A DNA stretch of 64,000 nucleotides from Cohaesibacter intestini (GTDB lineage: Bacteria; Pseudomonadota; Alphaproteobacteria; Rhizobiales; Cohaesibacteraceae): the NCBI RefSeq assembly GCF_003324485.1, contig NZ_QODK01000008.1, positions 62,001-126,000 on the forward strand. The letters run 5' to 3'. Positions within the stretch are counted from its first letter, which is position 1, and each line of letters starts with the position of its first letter. Position numbers and translations under genes: made by a program. The notes beneath the pieces were generated by a model. The model was not told the DNA's origin. It saw only the letters and a list, made by a program, of their open reading frames with translations, and did not search any database. Positions 50,643 through 59,459 of this stretch are shown piece by piece.

Positions 50643-51389
50643 TCACTTCAGTCCCTGTTTCTTGCCGTTCAAAGGATAGCTGAGGACGTCAATCGGCTCT
50701 CCCTTTGCGATGTGACGGTCCAGAATGCGGTCGATATCCTGCTCGTCCACCCCGCCATAGATCGTGCCTTCCGGCCAGACCTGAATGACAGGTGCAAGGC
50801 TGCATGGACCAAGGCAACTGGTCTTGCAACTCATCATGCCAGCCCCTTTGTCCCTCAGCTTCAAGCGGTCCTGCTCAGACCGGACATGGTTGAACAGGGT
50901 GCTTGCGCCCGCATCATTGCAGGCCCCACCCATACAGACCAGAAGACGATATTTCTGATCGGGCACAACACTTCCTTTGGGAATTTTGACAGCCTCCTGC
51001 ACCACATCGCTTTGCTCGGCTGACCGGACGAGCGCGTCTATCATCTCTCCGAGCTTATCTGTCTGAGTGATGGGCGGATGGGCAATCCTGATGCGCGGGA
51101 AGTCCGCACTTTTGCGCTGTGCGATCCAGCGATGCACCGATTTCTTGATCCAGCCCGGAAAAGCCGGCTCCATCGGGAAGATCAGCGAGATGATGACGAC
51201 CTCTTCGACCTTCTGGTCCGCGAGCTCTGTCAGGCGGGCACGCAAGGATGGTGTCCCAAGTTCCTGCAAGGCATAGGTAACGAGATAATGCGGATTTCTG
51301 GCAGCAATGGCATCGCACAATCCTTGCATTTCCTCTCTGGGTTTTGCCGCCATGGCGGCCTTTGCGAGCAACAGAATGGCTGGTTTCAT
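50643..51389 (-). CDS. CbiX-like domain fused to thioredoxin-like [2Fe-2S] ferredoxin
   Basis: In this 248-residue protein, residues 1-115 align with the sirohydrochlorin cobaltochelatase CbiX/SirB fold. Residues about 145-230 form a [2Fe-2S] thioredoxin-like ferredoxin (LVCMGGACNDAG...MSCKTSCLGPCSLAPVIQVWPEGTIYGGV). The CbiX metal-binding histidines are missing: the usual LxGHGS is LLLAKAA, and the usual FxxGxH is FPMEPAFPG. Chelatase activity is therefore doubtful. It overlaps the importer ATPase gene by four bases (ATGA), in an operon behind a cobalamin riboswitch. A role in corrinoid or cobalt handling is inferred. Confidence 0.82.
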   Translation of the reverse strand: MKPAILLLAKAAMAAKPREEMQGLCDAIAARNPHYLVTYALQELGTPSLRARLTELADQKVEEVVIISLIFPMEPAFPGWIKKSVHRWIAQRKSADFPRIRIAHPPITQTDKLGEMIDALVRSAEQSDVVQEAVKIPKGSVVPDQKYRLLVCMGGACNDAGASTLFNHVRSEQDRLKLRDKGAGMMSCKTSCLGPCSLAPVIQVWPEGTIYGGVDEQDIDRILDRHIAKGEPIDVLSYPLNGKKQGLK

Positions 51390-52159
51390 TGGGGATCCCC
51401 ACTCTCGATCGGCAACACATAAGGATAGGACTGAACAGCGCCGACTAGGGCTTCGACCTGATAGGCATGGCGGATGTGATTGGGCGTCAGAACTGCCTGC
51501 CACGATCCAAGAGCCCGAATGCGTCCCTCGGCAAGCAACGCCAGGCGGGAGCAATAGCGTGCGGCGAGGGAGAGATCATGAACGGCGATGATGATTGTCA
51601 TCTCGGTCTCGGCAGCAAGCGTGCGGATGAGGGACATCGTTTCCATCTGATATTTGAGATCCAGTGCCGAGGTTGGCTCATCGAGCAGCAGGATCTGAGG
51701 CTCCTGCACAAGAGCCCGAGCGATGGCGACACGTTGGCGTTCCCCACCGGAAAGGGTGGACACCTCAGAAAAAGCGTGATGGACCATGTTGACCCGCTCA
51801 AGAGCGGCAATCACCATCTCGCGATCCTGTGCACCCAACTTGCCGGTCAAGTGTGGCGTGCGCCCCAACTGAACCAGATCGACCACGGATAGCGCCACAT
51901 CATCCGGGATATGCTGGGGCACATAGGCAACATGGCGGGCATAATCGCGGCGTGGATAGGCCTCGATTGCCTTGCCCGCCACATCGATCTGACCGCTGTC
52001 AGGCGCTGCCAGCCGCGCCACACATTTGAGCAATGTGCTCTTGCCCGCTCCATTGGCCCCGAGCAGTCCGACGCATTCCCCCTTGTCCACGACAAGGGAA
52101 ATCGCGTCAAGGATAGTGCGTTTGCCATAGGACAGAGTGAGTTTGTCTATGCGGATCAT
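51386..52159 (-). CDS. ABC transporter ATP-binding protein (BtuD/FecE-type)
   Basis: This 257-residue ATPase has Walker A GANGAGKST, Q-loop YVPQHIPDD, signature TLSGGERQRVAIAR and Walker B ILLLDEPTSALD. It belongs to the siderophore/haem/vitamin B12 group. The start at 52159 overlaps the permease stop. The cobalamin riboswitch at the head of the operon makes a corrinoid or a cobalt complex the likely cargo. Confidence 0.92.
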   Translation of the reverse strand: MIRIDKLTLSYGKRTILDAISLVVDKGECVGLLGANGAGKSTLLKCVARLAAPDSGQIDVAGKAIEAYPRRDYARHVAYVPQHIPDDVALSVVDLVQLGRTPHLTGKLGAQDREMVIAALERVNMVHHAFSEVSTLSGGERQRVAIARALVQEPQILLLDEPTSALDLKYQMETMSLIRTLAAETEMTIIIAVHDLSLAARYCSRLALLAEGRIRALGSWQAVLTPNHIRHAYQVEALVGAVQSYPYVLPIESGDPQ

Positions 52160-53280
52160 TGCATGGCCCTCCGGCGTTGTCTCAGGATCAAATGCACGAA
52201 GAGCGGTACGCCCACATAGGCCACGACAATGCCGACGGGGATGACTGCGGGTGAGAAGAGGGATCGGCCGATGGTATCGGCAACCAGCAGCAGAAAGGCC
52301 CCGACAATCATCGAGAAAGGCACCAGCCAACGATGGTCATTGCCGATCATCATCCGGGCAATGTGGGGCGAGACCAGCCCGATGAAGCCGATGACCCCGG
52401 TAAAGGCGATGATGCAGGCGGTGATCAACACCGAAAGCAGCGCCGTTACGAGGCGAACCTTTTTGAGATTGTAGCCGAGTGAGGCGGCGGTTTCTTCTCC
52501 GGCAGCCATGGCATTGAGCGCCCATGCCATCCGCCAGAAAATGGGCGCGGCAATCGCAAGCATCACGGCAGAGAAGCCTACCTCATCCCAGCTGGCCGCA
52601 TTCAATGAGCCGAATGTCCAGTGAACGATCGCGGCTAGCTGCTCTTGCGTGGCAACAAATTGCAGGGTCGCGGTGAAGGCACTGAACAGATAGGTCAACC
52701 CGATACCTGCCAGAATGATCGTCGTTGCTGAGATGCCACTCAAACCGGCAATCCCCAGAACAATCCCGGCACACAGCATGGATGAGGCAAATGCGCCGCC
52801 AACCATCATGTAGGTGCCCAGTTCGGGCATTTGCAAAGCTCCCAACAGGATGGCCAGCGCCGCCCCAAAGGCCGCAGCGGGGGAAAGGCCCACGGTGAAG
52901 GGACTGACCAGCGGATTGCGCGTGATCCCCTGCATCATGACGCCCGCGATCGACAGCCCGGCACCGCCAACGAGGGCCATGGTGATGCGCGGCAGGCGCA
53001 GTTGCATCACGACCTTCTCCTGCAGAACGGACACTTCGGCAAACAGATTGGCGGGCAGGACGGGACCAAGAAGTATTTGAATGGCCTGAAGCAGTGAAAT
53101 GTCATTGGCGCCAAGGGAAACCGCAAAGACCGACAGCAGAGCCAGCAGCAGCACGCCCGATAGGCAAATCAGGGAGGCACGGATGGTCCGGCGAGCATAG
53201 GCTCGCCGGATATCCCCCGATGGATCCTGAACGGATGACCCAGATGGGATGACCTCCGATGGAGAGAAGGCCCTGTTCAT
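52156..53280 (-). CDS. ABC transporter permease (BtuC/FecCD-type)
   Basis: This 374-residue FecCD-family membrane protein has about nine to ten segments. Typical blocks are LRLPRITMALVGGAGLSIAGVMMQGITRNPLVSPFTVGLSPAAAFGAA and GVIGFIGLVSPHIARMMIGNDHRWLVPFSMIVGA. The ATG at 53280 overlaps the stop of the binding-protein gene (ATGA). It forms a homodimeric channel for a large chelate such as cobalamin, cobinamide or a siderophore. The N-terminal 50 residues are a polar cytoplasmic leader. Confidence 0.92.
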   Translation of the reverse strand: MNRAFSPSEVIPSGSSVQDPSGDIRRAYARRTIRASLICLSGVLLLALLSVFAVSLGANDISLLQAIQILLGPVLPANLFAEVSVLQEKVVMQLRLPRITMALVGGAGLSIAGVMMQGITRNPLVSPFTVGLSPAAAFGAALAILLGALQMPELGTYMMVGGAFASSMLCAGIVLGIAGLSGISATTIILAGIGLTYLFSAFTATLQFVATQEQLAAIVHWTFGSLNAASWDEVGFSAVMLAIAAPIFWRMAWALNAMAAGEETAASLGYNLKKVRLVTALLSVLITACIIAFTGVIGFIGLVSPHIARMMIGNDHRWLVPFSMIVGAFLLLVADTIGRSLFSPAVIPVGIVVAYVGVPLFVHLILRQRRRAMQ

Positions 53281-54365
53281 CACTGACCTGCTTCCCATTC
53301 GGTGGCCTTGGCCCAGTAGCGTCCCGGATAGGCGACACCCTGAAAATCCTCCAGCCATGTTTTCATCACCGCATCTGGATCAACATCTTCGAAGCGGTCT
53401 GGATAGAGCCATTTGGCAATCGACAGCGCGCCGATCATCTTGGAACAACCCCCAGCCAGATAGTAGTTCATGTGGTAGGCATCACCATTCTTGATCGCCG
53501 GCAGTGCGTCAAAACCAGGACGTTCCTTTAGCGCTTCAAAGAAGGCCTGTGAGAAGCTTGCCGGGTGAAGCGGATAGGAGCCGGGCTGAAGCTTGATGAT
53601 CATGTCTGGTTGTGCCTTGAGGATTGCTTCGGGGTCCACTTCATGATTGTGGACACTTCCGCGCTCTTTGGGCTGGGTTTCAATATCGACATGTTCAAAG
53701 ATATTGCGTCCGCCAGCCGCTTCGATCATGTCATGCCAGCCGGAGCCACGCAGCACGGAACGATAGGGCGTTTTCTCCTCGAGATAGACCGTCTTGCGCT
53801 CTGCGCCTTCAAGCCGCTCTTTCAACAGCGCCATGTTGCCGGTATAGAAGGCGTTGAGCTTGGCGGCCTTTTCCTCGGCGTCGAACATCTTGCCAAAGGC
53901 GGTAATGTTGGAGACATGCTTGAGGACATCCCAGCCGGTCAGTACCACAACAGGAATGTCGAAAGGCTCGAGCGTCTTGATGGCCTCCTGCCAACTGCCG
54001 TTGCGGGGGAAGATCACAACATCGGGGTCTTGTGCAATGATCGCCTCGTAATTTGGCTCTCGCTGCCCTTTCCCGACAAGCATACCCTCCTTGAGGTCCG
54101 GCCAGTAGGTGGGATCGCGCGTCACCCAACTGTCGACACCGACGATCACGTCCATGTCAGCCACCGCACGAATGAACTCAGCATTGTAGCGGTTGAAGAC
54201 GACTGCGCGCTTCAATGGTTTGTCAAAGGTCAGCGTGCGACCGCTGTCATCGGTGATGTTGATAGGGGCTGCAGTTGCAACAGAATAAGTCGCGGCAAAT
54301 GCCACAAAGAAGGCGATCGCGCGCGCCAGACGCGATAGGCCGGATAGCCAGATATTGGAAAGCAA
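53280..54365 (-). CDS. ABC transporter periplasmic binding protein (BtuF/FecB-type)
   Basis: This protein of about 361 residues has a signal peptide (NIWLSGLSRLARAIAFFVAFAATYSVATA) and a type III binding fold (RAVVFNRYNAEFIRAVADMDVIVGVDS...AIIAQDPDVVIFPRNG). There is no ATG in this frame before the mature domain. A TTG at 54365 has GGAG nine bases upstream and gives a normal signal peptide; a TTG at 54419 is also possible. The strong GGAGGAGGG-ATG just after the riboswitch is in a different frame, so a frameshift or a leader peptide must be considered. The receptor should capture a corrinoid or related chelate. Confidence 0.78.
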   Translation of the reverse strand: MLSNIWLSGLSRLARAIAFFVAFAATYSVATAAPINITDDSGRTLTFDKPLKRAVVFNRYNAEFIRAVADMDVIVGVDSWVTRDPTYWPDLKEGMLVGKGQREPNYEAIIAQDPDVVIFPRNGSWQEAIKTLEPFDIPVVVLTGWDVLKHVSNITAFGKMFDAEEKAAKLNAFYTGNMALLKERLEGAERKTVYLEEKTPYRSVLRGSGWHDMIEAAGGRNIFEHVDIETQPKERGSVHNHEVDPEAILKAQPDMIIKLQPGSYPLHPASFSQAFFEALKERPGFDALPAIKNGDAYHMNYYLAGGCSKMIGALSIAKWLYPDRFEDVDPDAVMKTWLEDFQGVAYPGRYWAKATEWEAGQ

Positions 54366-54507
54366 TGTCCCGTACTCCAGATGCGGCAAGGCAACCGAAG
54401 TCGGGCAAGTCTGATGCAATCAGATTCAATATGGCGAAGACGCAGAGACATGCGCATTGTCATGAGACCCTCCTCCAGGACACCCCGCCCGGGTTGAATG
54501 ATTGAAT

Positions 54508-54686
54508 GTCGGCAGGTCTCCTGGCTTACAGGTCATTGCGCTCCCCGGCCTTCCCAGATTGGTACAATCCAGTGGCCAGCTTGAGGGCGCTCTCTGTTTA
54601 CAGTTGCGGGGACAGCTCCGGATTTGTGACAGGCTCATGCATCTGCCACGCACCGAATTCCCTTTTTATTCCGTTAAGGAAACCGA
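54508..54686 (-). promoter_or_regulatory. Cobalamin riboswitch
   Basis: On the minus strand this region reads through the conserved cobalamin-element landmarks in order: the 5' stem region, AATCCGGAGCTGTCCCCGCAACTGTAA-type core, the B12 box GCCACTG at 54570-54576, GGGAAGGC, and the closing AGCCAGGAGACCTGCC (54511-54526). It should repress the downstream binding protein-permease-ATPase-CbiX operon when adenosylcobalamin is plentiful. The expression platform lies between 54464 and 54507. Confidence 0.95.
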
Positions 54687-54772
54687 CGAACAGATATATC
54701 CACTATGCGGCAGCAGCTGTCAATCGGGGATCTATCGCTTTGTCTGAAATCAGCCAGCGATCCCGGAAACCG

Positions 54773-55549
54773 CTATTCGAGATCGGCGCCCATGCGAACA
54801 GACAAGCGTTTCGCGATTCGTTTGACATTGGTAATCAGATTTTCACGGTCCGTCTCGTCGGCATCTTCAATCAGCAGACTGACGGCGATGCCGGCAATCG
54901 GCGTGTTCTGAGAGTCCAGAACCGGGGCACCGAAGCAAATGATGCCTTCTGCCACTTCCTGATTGTCGATGGAGTATCCACGCTTGCGGATGGCCGCCAA
55001 ATCCTCCAGCAGCCCATCAATCGACTGTTCGCTGAAAGGTGTGCGCGGTTCTGGCAACCCGTCTGCATAAAGGCGCTTGACTTCGAAATCACTCATCGAG
55101 CTGAGGAAGGCCTTTCCCGTTGCCGTGAAGGCTGCGGGAAGCCGCATTCCGGCACGAAATTCTATCAAAGAGTGACTAAATTCGGAATTGCGCGCGGCTA
55201 TATATACAACTTCTGCTCCGTCTCTGACCGTCAATGTGATGGTCGCTCCAGGCATTTCGGTCTCGGTGTCCCAAATGGACGCAAACTCTGTTGCAACGTC
55301 AGATTGTCGATTGAAGGCATTGGACCAGCGCATGACATGGGGGCCCAACTGGTAGGCTTGATCGGACCGCTTGATCAGCAGATTTAGCTCCACAAGCGTT
55401 TGACAAAGCGTATGAACCGAGCTTTTCGCAAGATTCAATTCCTGCGCCAGTTTCGACACGGTCGGGTGTGTCCGACTGCGAGCAACAAAATCCAGAATGC
55501 GCGACGCTCTTTCAACCGCAGGCACTAGTTTTGGTGTTGGATTGTCCAT
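54773..55549 (-). CDS. IclR-family transcriptional regulator
   Basis: This 258-residue regulator has a winged helix (TVSKLAQELNLAKSSVHTLCQTLVELNLL) and an IclR effector domain (FRAGMRLPAAFTATGKAFLSSMSD...GYSIDNQEVAEGIICFGAPVLDSQNTPIAGIAVS). It is divergent from the SCP2/hydrolase/lactonase/ABC operon and probably controls it in response to a pathway intermediate. It ends 87 bases before the cobalamin riboswitch on the same strand. Confidence 0.92.
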   Translation of the reverse strand: MDNPTPKLVPAVERASRILDFVARSRTHPTVSKLAQELNLAKSSVHTLCQTLVELNLLIKRSDQAYQLGPHVMRWSNAFNRQSDVATEFASIWDTETEMPGATITLTVRDGAEVVYIAARNSEFSHSLIEFRAGMRLPAAFTATGKAFLSSMSDFEVKRLYADGLPEPRTPFSEQSIDGLLEDLAAIRKRGYSIDNQEVAEGIICFGAPVLDSQNTPIAGIAVSLLIEDADETDRENLITNVKRIAKRLSVRMGADLE

Positions 55550-55596
55550 AATTCCTCGTCGTCTTTTTTTGAAGTTTCTTTTCTATCTTGACAATC

Positions 55597-55645
55597 TTCC
55601 ATACACCCGGATATGGTTTTGTACATAGAAAGACGTTCCATATAC
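55597..55645. promoter_or_regulatory. Candidate IclR operator region
   Basis: Two direct repeats of pattern TTCCATAnAC (55597-55606 and 55636-55645) lie 39 bases apart in the divergent promoter region. The first also forms an inverted repeat CCATA-N8-TATGG (55599-55616). The surrounding sequence 55550-55733 is AT-rich and contains no gene. Confidence 0.4.
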
Positions 55646-55733
55646 TGAACAATAAACATATATCAGAACATCTTTCAAGGCAAAAGTATTTGACATTTTG
55701 TCACATATTCACCGTGTGGTTGGGGAGGAGCGC

Positions 55734-56123
55734 ATGGCCTTGAGTGTTAGAGACTGGGCGACCAGATTCAGTCAAGCCTCGGACAATGATGCCGCCATTG
55801 GCGCAATGGCTCGTCACTTTACCTGCACCTACCTGCTGGATATGGGCCTCGCCAAGGCGATCGTTCGTATGTTGGATGGCAAGGTGCATGAAATCAATAT
55901 CAATCCCGGCCCTCTTGATTCCTACGATTTTGCCTTGCGTGCCAGCCCAGATACCTGGCGGGAATTTGCGCAGCCTATTCCCAACCCGATGTATCACGGC
56001 ATTTGGTCTGCGAGCTTCCGGCGCGATCTCAAGCTGGAAGGCAACTTGCTTGTCCTAATGCAAAATCTTCGCAATTTCACCATTCAATTTGAGCTGTTGC
56101 GCAAAGTGGGCGTGCCTGTCTGA
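55734..56123 (+). CDS. Small SCP2-like protein, first gene of the IclR-controlled operon
   Basis: This 129-residue soluble protein's pattern (ARHFTCTYLLDMGLAKAIVRMLDGKVHEININPGPLDSYDFALRASPDTWREF...FRRDLKLEGNLLVLMQNLRNF) resembles SCP2 sterol-carrier-like lipid-binding domains. It may bind a hydrophobic substrate or intermediate. GGGAGGAG precedes the ATG at 55734. It is followed after 61 bases by the alpha/beta hydrolase. Function is inferred and only moderately certain. Confidence 0.65.
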   Translation: MALSVRDWATRFSQASDNDAAIGAMARHFTCTYLLDMGLAKAIVRMLDGKVHEININPGPLDSYDFALRASPDTWREFAQPIPNPMYHGIWSASFRRDLKLEGNLLVLMQNLRNFTIQFELLRKVGVPV

Positions 56124-56184
56124 GCCAAACCGCTTGCGGCGCCACAGCACACGGTCACGATACAAATTCTTTAGGGGGAACCTG

Positions 56185-57033
56185 ATGGTCAAGCACTCTC
56201 CGGTTGTGGGTCGGTATGTAACCATCGATGTGGATGGCTGCGAATATAAGGTCTTCTATCTCCGCAACGGACAGGGGCAGCCTCTTGTCTGTCAGCACAC
56301 GGCTGGTTGTCACAATCATCAATGGCGCGATCTGCTCGAAGATCCGGACATCACAGCCCGGTATGACGTCATCGCCTATGATCTGGCCCGACATGGCAAA
56401 TCGGATCCGCCGACAAATAAGGAATGGTGGAAAGAGGAATACAAGCTCACGGCCGACCACTTTATGAAGTTCATCCTCGCCTTTTGCGATGCGCTGGAGC
56501 TCGAAGATCCGATCTTTATGGGGTCGTCTTTCGGTGGCAATGTTGCGCTGCAGCTGGCCCTTCATCACCCCGACCGCTTTCGCGCCGTCATCCCGGTTGA
56601 GGCCGCCGAACATGCGCCGGGCTTCTTTCTGGAATGGTGGCGTCACCCCCATGTCAATGCCGCTCAGGTCTGCGCCTCTGGTGTGTGGGATCTGATGGCC
56701 CCGCAAAGCCCCGAGCAGGATCGCTGGGCAACATGGCATTACTATACCCAAGGCTCGGAAGTGTTTCAGGGCGACCTCTATTTCTATTCGATAGACCACG
56801 ATTTGCGAGGCCGCCTTGCCGAGATCGATACGGCCCGCTGCCCGGTCGTGATGATGACCGGCACCTACGATTATCTCACCCCACCGGAAGCAACCGAGAA
56901 TACGGCACGTCAGATTCCGGGGGGCATCTATATCGAAATGGAGGATATCGGGCATTTCCCGATGTCGGAAAATTATCCGCTCTTTGCGGTTTATCTCAAA
57001 GAAGCGCTGCGCGTGATCGAGAACCGAACCTGA
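56185..57033 (+). CDS. Alpha/beta-hydrolase
   Basis: This 282-residue hydrolase has the nucleophile elbow GSSFGG, a proton-shuttle Asp in TGTYDYLTPPEA and the catalytic His in DIGHFPMSENY. An oxyanion region lies near CQHTAGCHNHQWR, and DLARHGKSD is typical of meta-cleavage-product or esterase-type enzymes. AGGGGGAA precedes the ATG at 56185. Together with the downstream lactonase-like protein it suggests an operon that hydrolyses an ester, a lactone or a ring-opened compound after import. Confidence 0.88.
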   Translation: MVKHSPVVGRYVTIDVDGCEYKVFYLRNGQGQPLVCQHTAGCHNHQWRDLLEDPDITARYDVIAYDLARHGKSDPPTNKEWWKEEYKLTADHFMKFILAFCDALELEDPIFMGSSFGGNVALQLALHHPDRFRAVIPVEAAEHAPGFFLEWWRHPHVNAAQVCASGVWDLMAPQSPEQDRWATWHYYTQGSEVFQGDLYFYSIDHDLRGRLAEIDTARCPVVMMTGTYDYLTPPEATENTARQIPGGIYIEMEDIGHFPMSENYPLFAVYLKEALRVIENRT

Positions 57034-57081
57034 CGCAAGGGTCGGGAATGGAATGCAACAAATTTATTCGGGAACAGGCAT

Positions 57082-58011
57082 ATGAAGATCATTGAATTTG
57101 ATGAAAAGGGTCAAAAGATTGCGACCGATGCCAGCGCGATCGGCCAGACAATCGGCTCCGACAGTCTGGCGGCACGACCGGCTTCGCAATCCAAGGCTTC
57201 AGCACGCAGAGGCGGAGAGTCTTCCGGCATCGAACTGCATATGTTTCAGACCGGAACGCTGCGCACGAAACTGAAATATATCAAGATGAATCAGGGCGAG
57301 GATGACTTTGAAATTCCCGTGCCATGGTTCCTGATCAAGCATCCGGCGGGCAATATCGTCATCGATGGCGGCAATGCAGTGGAAGCGGCCATCGACAAGC
57401 GCGGCCATTGGGGCGCTGTGGTGGATGCCTATGACCCCATCATGGACCGGTCCGAAAACTGTGTTGACCAGTTGCGTGCAGTGGGCGTCGACCCTGCCTC
57501 AATCCGCTATGTGTTGCAGTCGCATTTGCATCTGGATCATACCGGTGCGATTGGGCATTTTCCCAACGCCCAGATCATTTGCCAGCGCGCCGAATATGAA
57601 TATGCCTTCAAGCCACAATGGTTCTCGGAAGGGGCTTATATTCGCGCCGATTTCGACCGCCCGGGTCTGAACTGGAAGTTTCTTGGAGGCGAATATACCG
57701 ACAATTTCGACCTGTTCGGCGACGGCTCCGTCCGCATCATCTTTACGCCGGGCCACGCCCCCGGGCATCAGTCTTTCCTGATCACGTTGCCACGAACCGG
57801 GCCGGTGCTGCTGACCATCGATGCGGCTTATACGGTCGATCACTGGGAGAATAGGGCATTGCCCGGACTGGTGCACTCATCAAGCGATGCAGCCAACTCG
57901 GTCGAGAAATTGCGGCGGATCGCAAGTGACACAAACGCAATGGTTGTGACCGGCCACGACCCGGACACCTGGCAAAGTTTTTTGAAGGCACCGAATGATT
58001 TTTACGACTGA
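57082..58011 (+). CDS. Metallo-beta-lactamase-fold lactonase-like hydrolase
   Basis: This 309-residue protein has a polar N-terminal region of about 50 residues, then the AttM/AiiA-type MBL domain: SHLHLDHTGAIG (HxHxDH), FTPGHAPGHQS, a bridging Asp in TIDAAYT and a final His in VTGHDPDTW. These are the ligands of a dinuclear zinc site. Related enzymes open N-acyl-homoserine lactone or gamma-butyrolactone rings. Position in a transport/catabolic operon favours a nutritional lactone over quorum quenching. Confidence 0.85.
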   Translation: MKIIEFDEKGQKIATDASAIGQTIGSDSLAARPASQSKASARRGGESSGIELHMFQTGTLRTKLKYIKMNQGEDDFEIPVPWFLIKHPAGNIVIDGGNAVEAAIDKRGHWGAVVDAYDPIMDRSENCVDQLRAVGVDPASIRYVLQSHLHLDHTGAIGHFPNAQIICQRAEYEYAFKPQWFSEGAYIRADFDRPGLNWKFLGGEYTDNFDLFGDGSVRIIFTPGHAPGHQSFLITLPRTGPVLLTIDAAYTVDHWENRALPGLVHSSSDAANSVEKLRRIASDTNAMVVTGHDPDTWQSFLKAPNDFYD

Positions 58012-58035
58012 GCAATAAGGCAAGGCTCGGCAAAC

Positions 58036-58064
58036 GGGCATGGGGAAGAGGAATACCCATGCTC
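58036..58064 (+). repeat. Hairpin between lactonase and binding-protein genes
   Basis: GGGCATGGG (58036-58044) pairs with CCCATGCTC (58056-58064), with one G-T pair and an 11-base loop, followed by ATTTTA. It may be a weak terminator or processing site separating enzyme and transporter mRNAs. Confidence 0.5.
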
Positions 58065-58144
58065 ATTTTAGGCGGGGATTTCTCCGTTTGGAACGACCCT
58101 GACAACGGCACTGGCCTCAGGGGTGAATTTAGGAGGAGACATAG

Positions 58145-59314
58145 ATGAAATTGTTCAAGAAAGCTGTTGTGGCTTTGGGCCTTGTCGCATTTGGCGCCAT
58201 GGCCGCACAGGCAGAAGGGGTTGATGAAATCAATCCCGATGTTGCCAAGCGCCTGTATAACAAGGATATGCTGGATCCGATGCAGCCTGTTGGCCCAAGC
58301 CCGCTGCGCGACTTCAAGGCGAAAAATCCACCTCCATGGAAAATCGGTTATGCGTCTTCTTATGCGGGCAACACATGGCGCGCCAACGCTATGGAAGCTT
58401 TGCAGAAGGAAATCATTCCAAAATGGAAAGATCTGGGCCTGATCAGTGAAGTGGTCGTTACCCAATCCAACCTTAACGACTCAACTCAGATCCAGCAAAT
58501 GCGCCAGCTGGTGGATCAGGGCGTTGATGCCATCTTTGTTTGTTGTTCAAACCCCACAGCGCTGAACCAGACCATCAAATATGCCTATGACAGGGGTGTG
58601 CCTGTTTTCTCGATGACCGGCTATCTGACCGCCCCGACCGCAGTCAATTCGTCCGTGAACTATCAGGTCGCGGGTTTTGAAATCGGCAAGCGCATGGCTG
58701 ACGAGCTGGGCGGCAAAGGCAATGTCCTTGTTGTTGAAGGCATTCCGGGCACCTCCGGTTCCGACAGTCAGGACCGCGGCGTCAAGGCCGGTCTGGCAAC
58801 CGCGCCGGACATCAAGATTGTCGGCTCCATTGCAGGCATGTGGACCGATCAGGTGGCACAGGGCGAAGTTCAGAAATGGCTGGCCACCCATCCGGGCAAA
58901 CTCGACGGTATTGTCGTGCAGTCCGCCGCTGAAATGGGTGTTATCCGCGCGATCAAACAGTCGGGTCGTCAGGGCGTCAAGATCGCCGTCGGCGGTGAGC
59001 GCGGTGCTTTGTGCACCTGGCGTAAAAATCCGGACCTGATCAATGTGGCAGTCCAGACTTGGCCACCAGCAGACGATGTCAATCTCATCTGGCGCATCAT
59101 GATGCGGACCCTGCAGGGTCAAGGCCCTAAAGTGCAGTCCGTGCTGGTGGATCCGGTGGTGATCACGCATGACGATGTGATGAAATTGCTGCCTGAGGAT
59201 TGCGATGAGAATGCCCAGAACTGGCTGAATGTCGGTGCGGATGCCTGGGGCTCGACGGAGTATCTCAACCAGTTCTTCGTCAATCCGGCAGACCCGACCA
59301 AATACAAGCCTTGA
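58145..59314 (+). CDS. Sugar-type ABC transporter periplasmic binding protein
   Basis: This 389-residue type I periplasmic binding protein has a signal peptide (MKLFKKAVVALGLVAFGAMAAQAEG). The ribose/YtfQ-like pattern includes IQQMRQLVDQGVDAIFVCCSNPTALNQTIKYAYDRGVPVFSM. An insertion of about 50 residues precedes the first domain (DEINPDVAKRLYNKDMLDPMQP). AGGAGGAG lies before the ATG. It should deliver its ligand to the two permeases downstream; the substrate is unknown. Confidence 0.87.
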   Translation: MKLFKKAVVALGLVAFGAMAAQAEGVDEINPDVAKRLYNKDMLDPMQPVGPSPLRDFKAKNPPPWKIGYASSYAGNTWRANAMEALQKEIIPKWKDLGLISEVVVTQSNLNDSTQIQQMRQLVDQGVDAIFVCCSNPTALNQTIKYAYDRGVPVFSMTGYLTAPTAVNSSVNYQVAGFEIGKRMADELGGKGNVLVVEGIPGTSGSDSQDRGVKAGLATAPDIKIVGSIAGMWTDQVAQGEVQKWLATHPGKLDGIVVQSAAEMGVIRAIKQSGRQGVKIAVGGERGALCTWRKNPDLINVAVQTWPPADDVNLIWRIMMRTLQGQGPKVQSVLVDPVVITHDDVMKLLPEDCDENAQNWLNVGADAWGSTEYLNQFFVNPADPTKYKP

Positions 59315-59364
59315 TCTGATCGGAACTGTTCCGAACGGATCCTGATCTGAGACTACCAAACAAC

Positions 59365-59407
59365 GCCGTCGCCCTTTCAATGCCCTTGCATCAGCAAGGG
59401 CGACGGC
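59365..59407 (+). repeat. Perfect 12-bp hairpin between binding-protein and ATPase genes
   Basis: GCCGTCGCCCTT (59365-59376) is the exact reverse complement of 59396-59407 across a 19-base loop, without a following T-run. It probably stabilises the upstream binding-protein mRNA. Confidence 0.75.
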
Positions 59408-59459
59408 TCCCCCTACGCTCGCGAACCTTAACATTCCAAGCGAATTGAGAAGCCCAACC

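Noticed and set aside
54230-54463. 77-codon frame after the cobalamin riboswitch as an independent gene
   Set aside because: Its product is Arg/Cys/Trp-rich with no domain and lies mostly over the receptor gene. I kept it only as a possible leader or frameshift signal in the findings.
57082-58011. Quorum-quenching AHL lactonase as a firm call
   Set aside because: The MBL motifs fit the AiiA/AttM group, but the same motifs occur in many lactonases and the operon context is catabolic, so only lactonase-like is supported.
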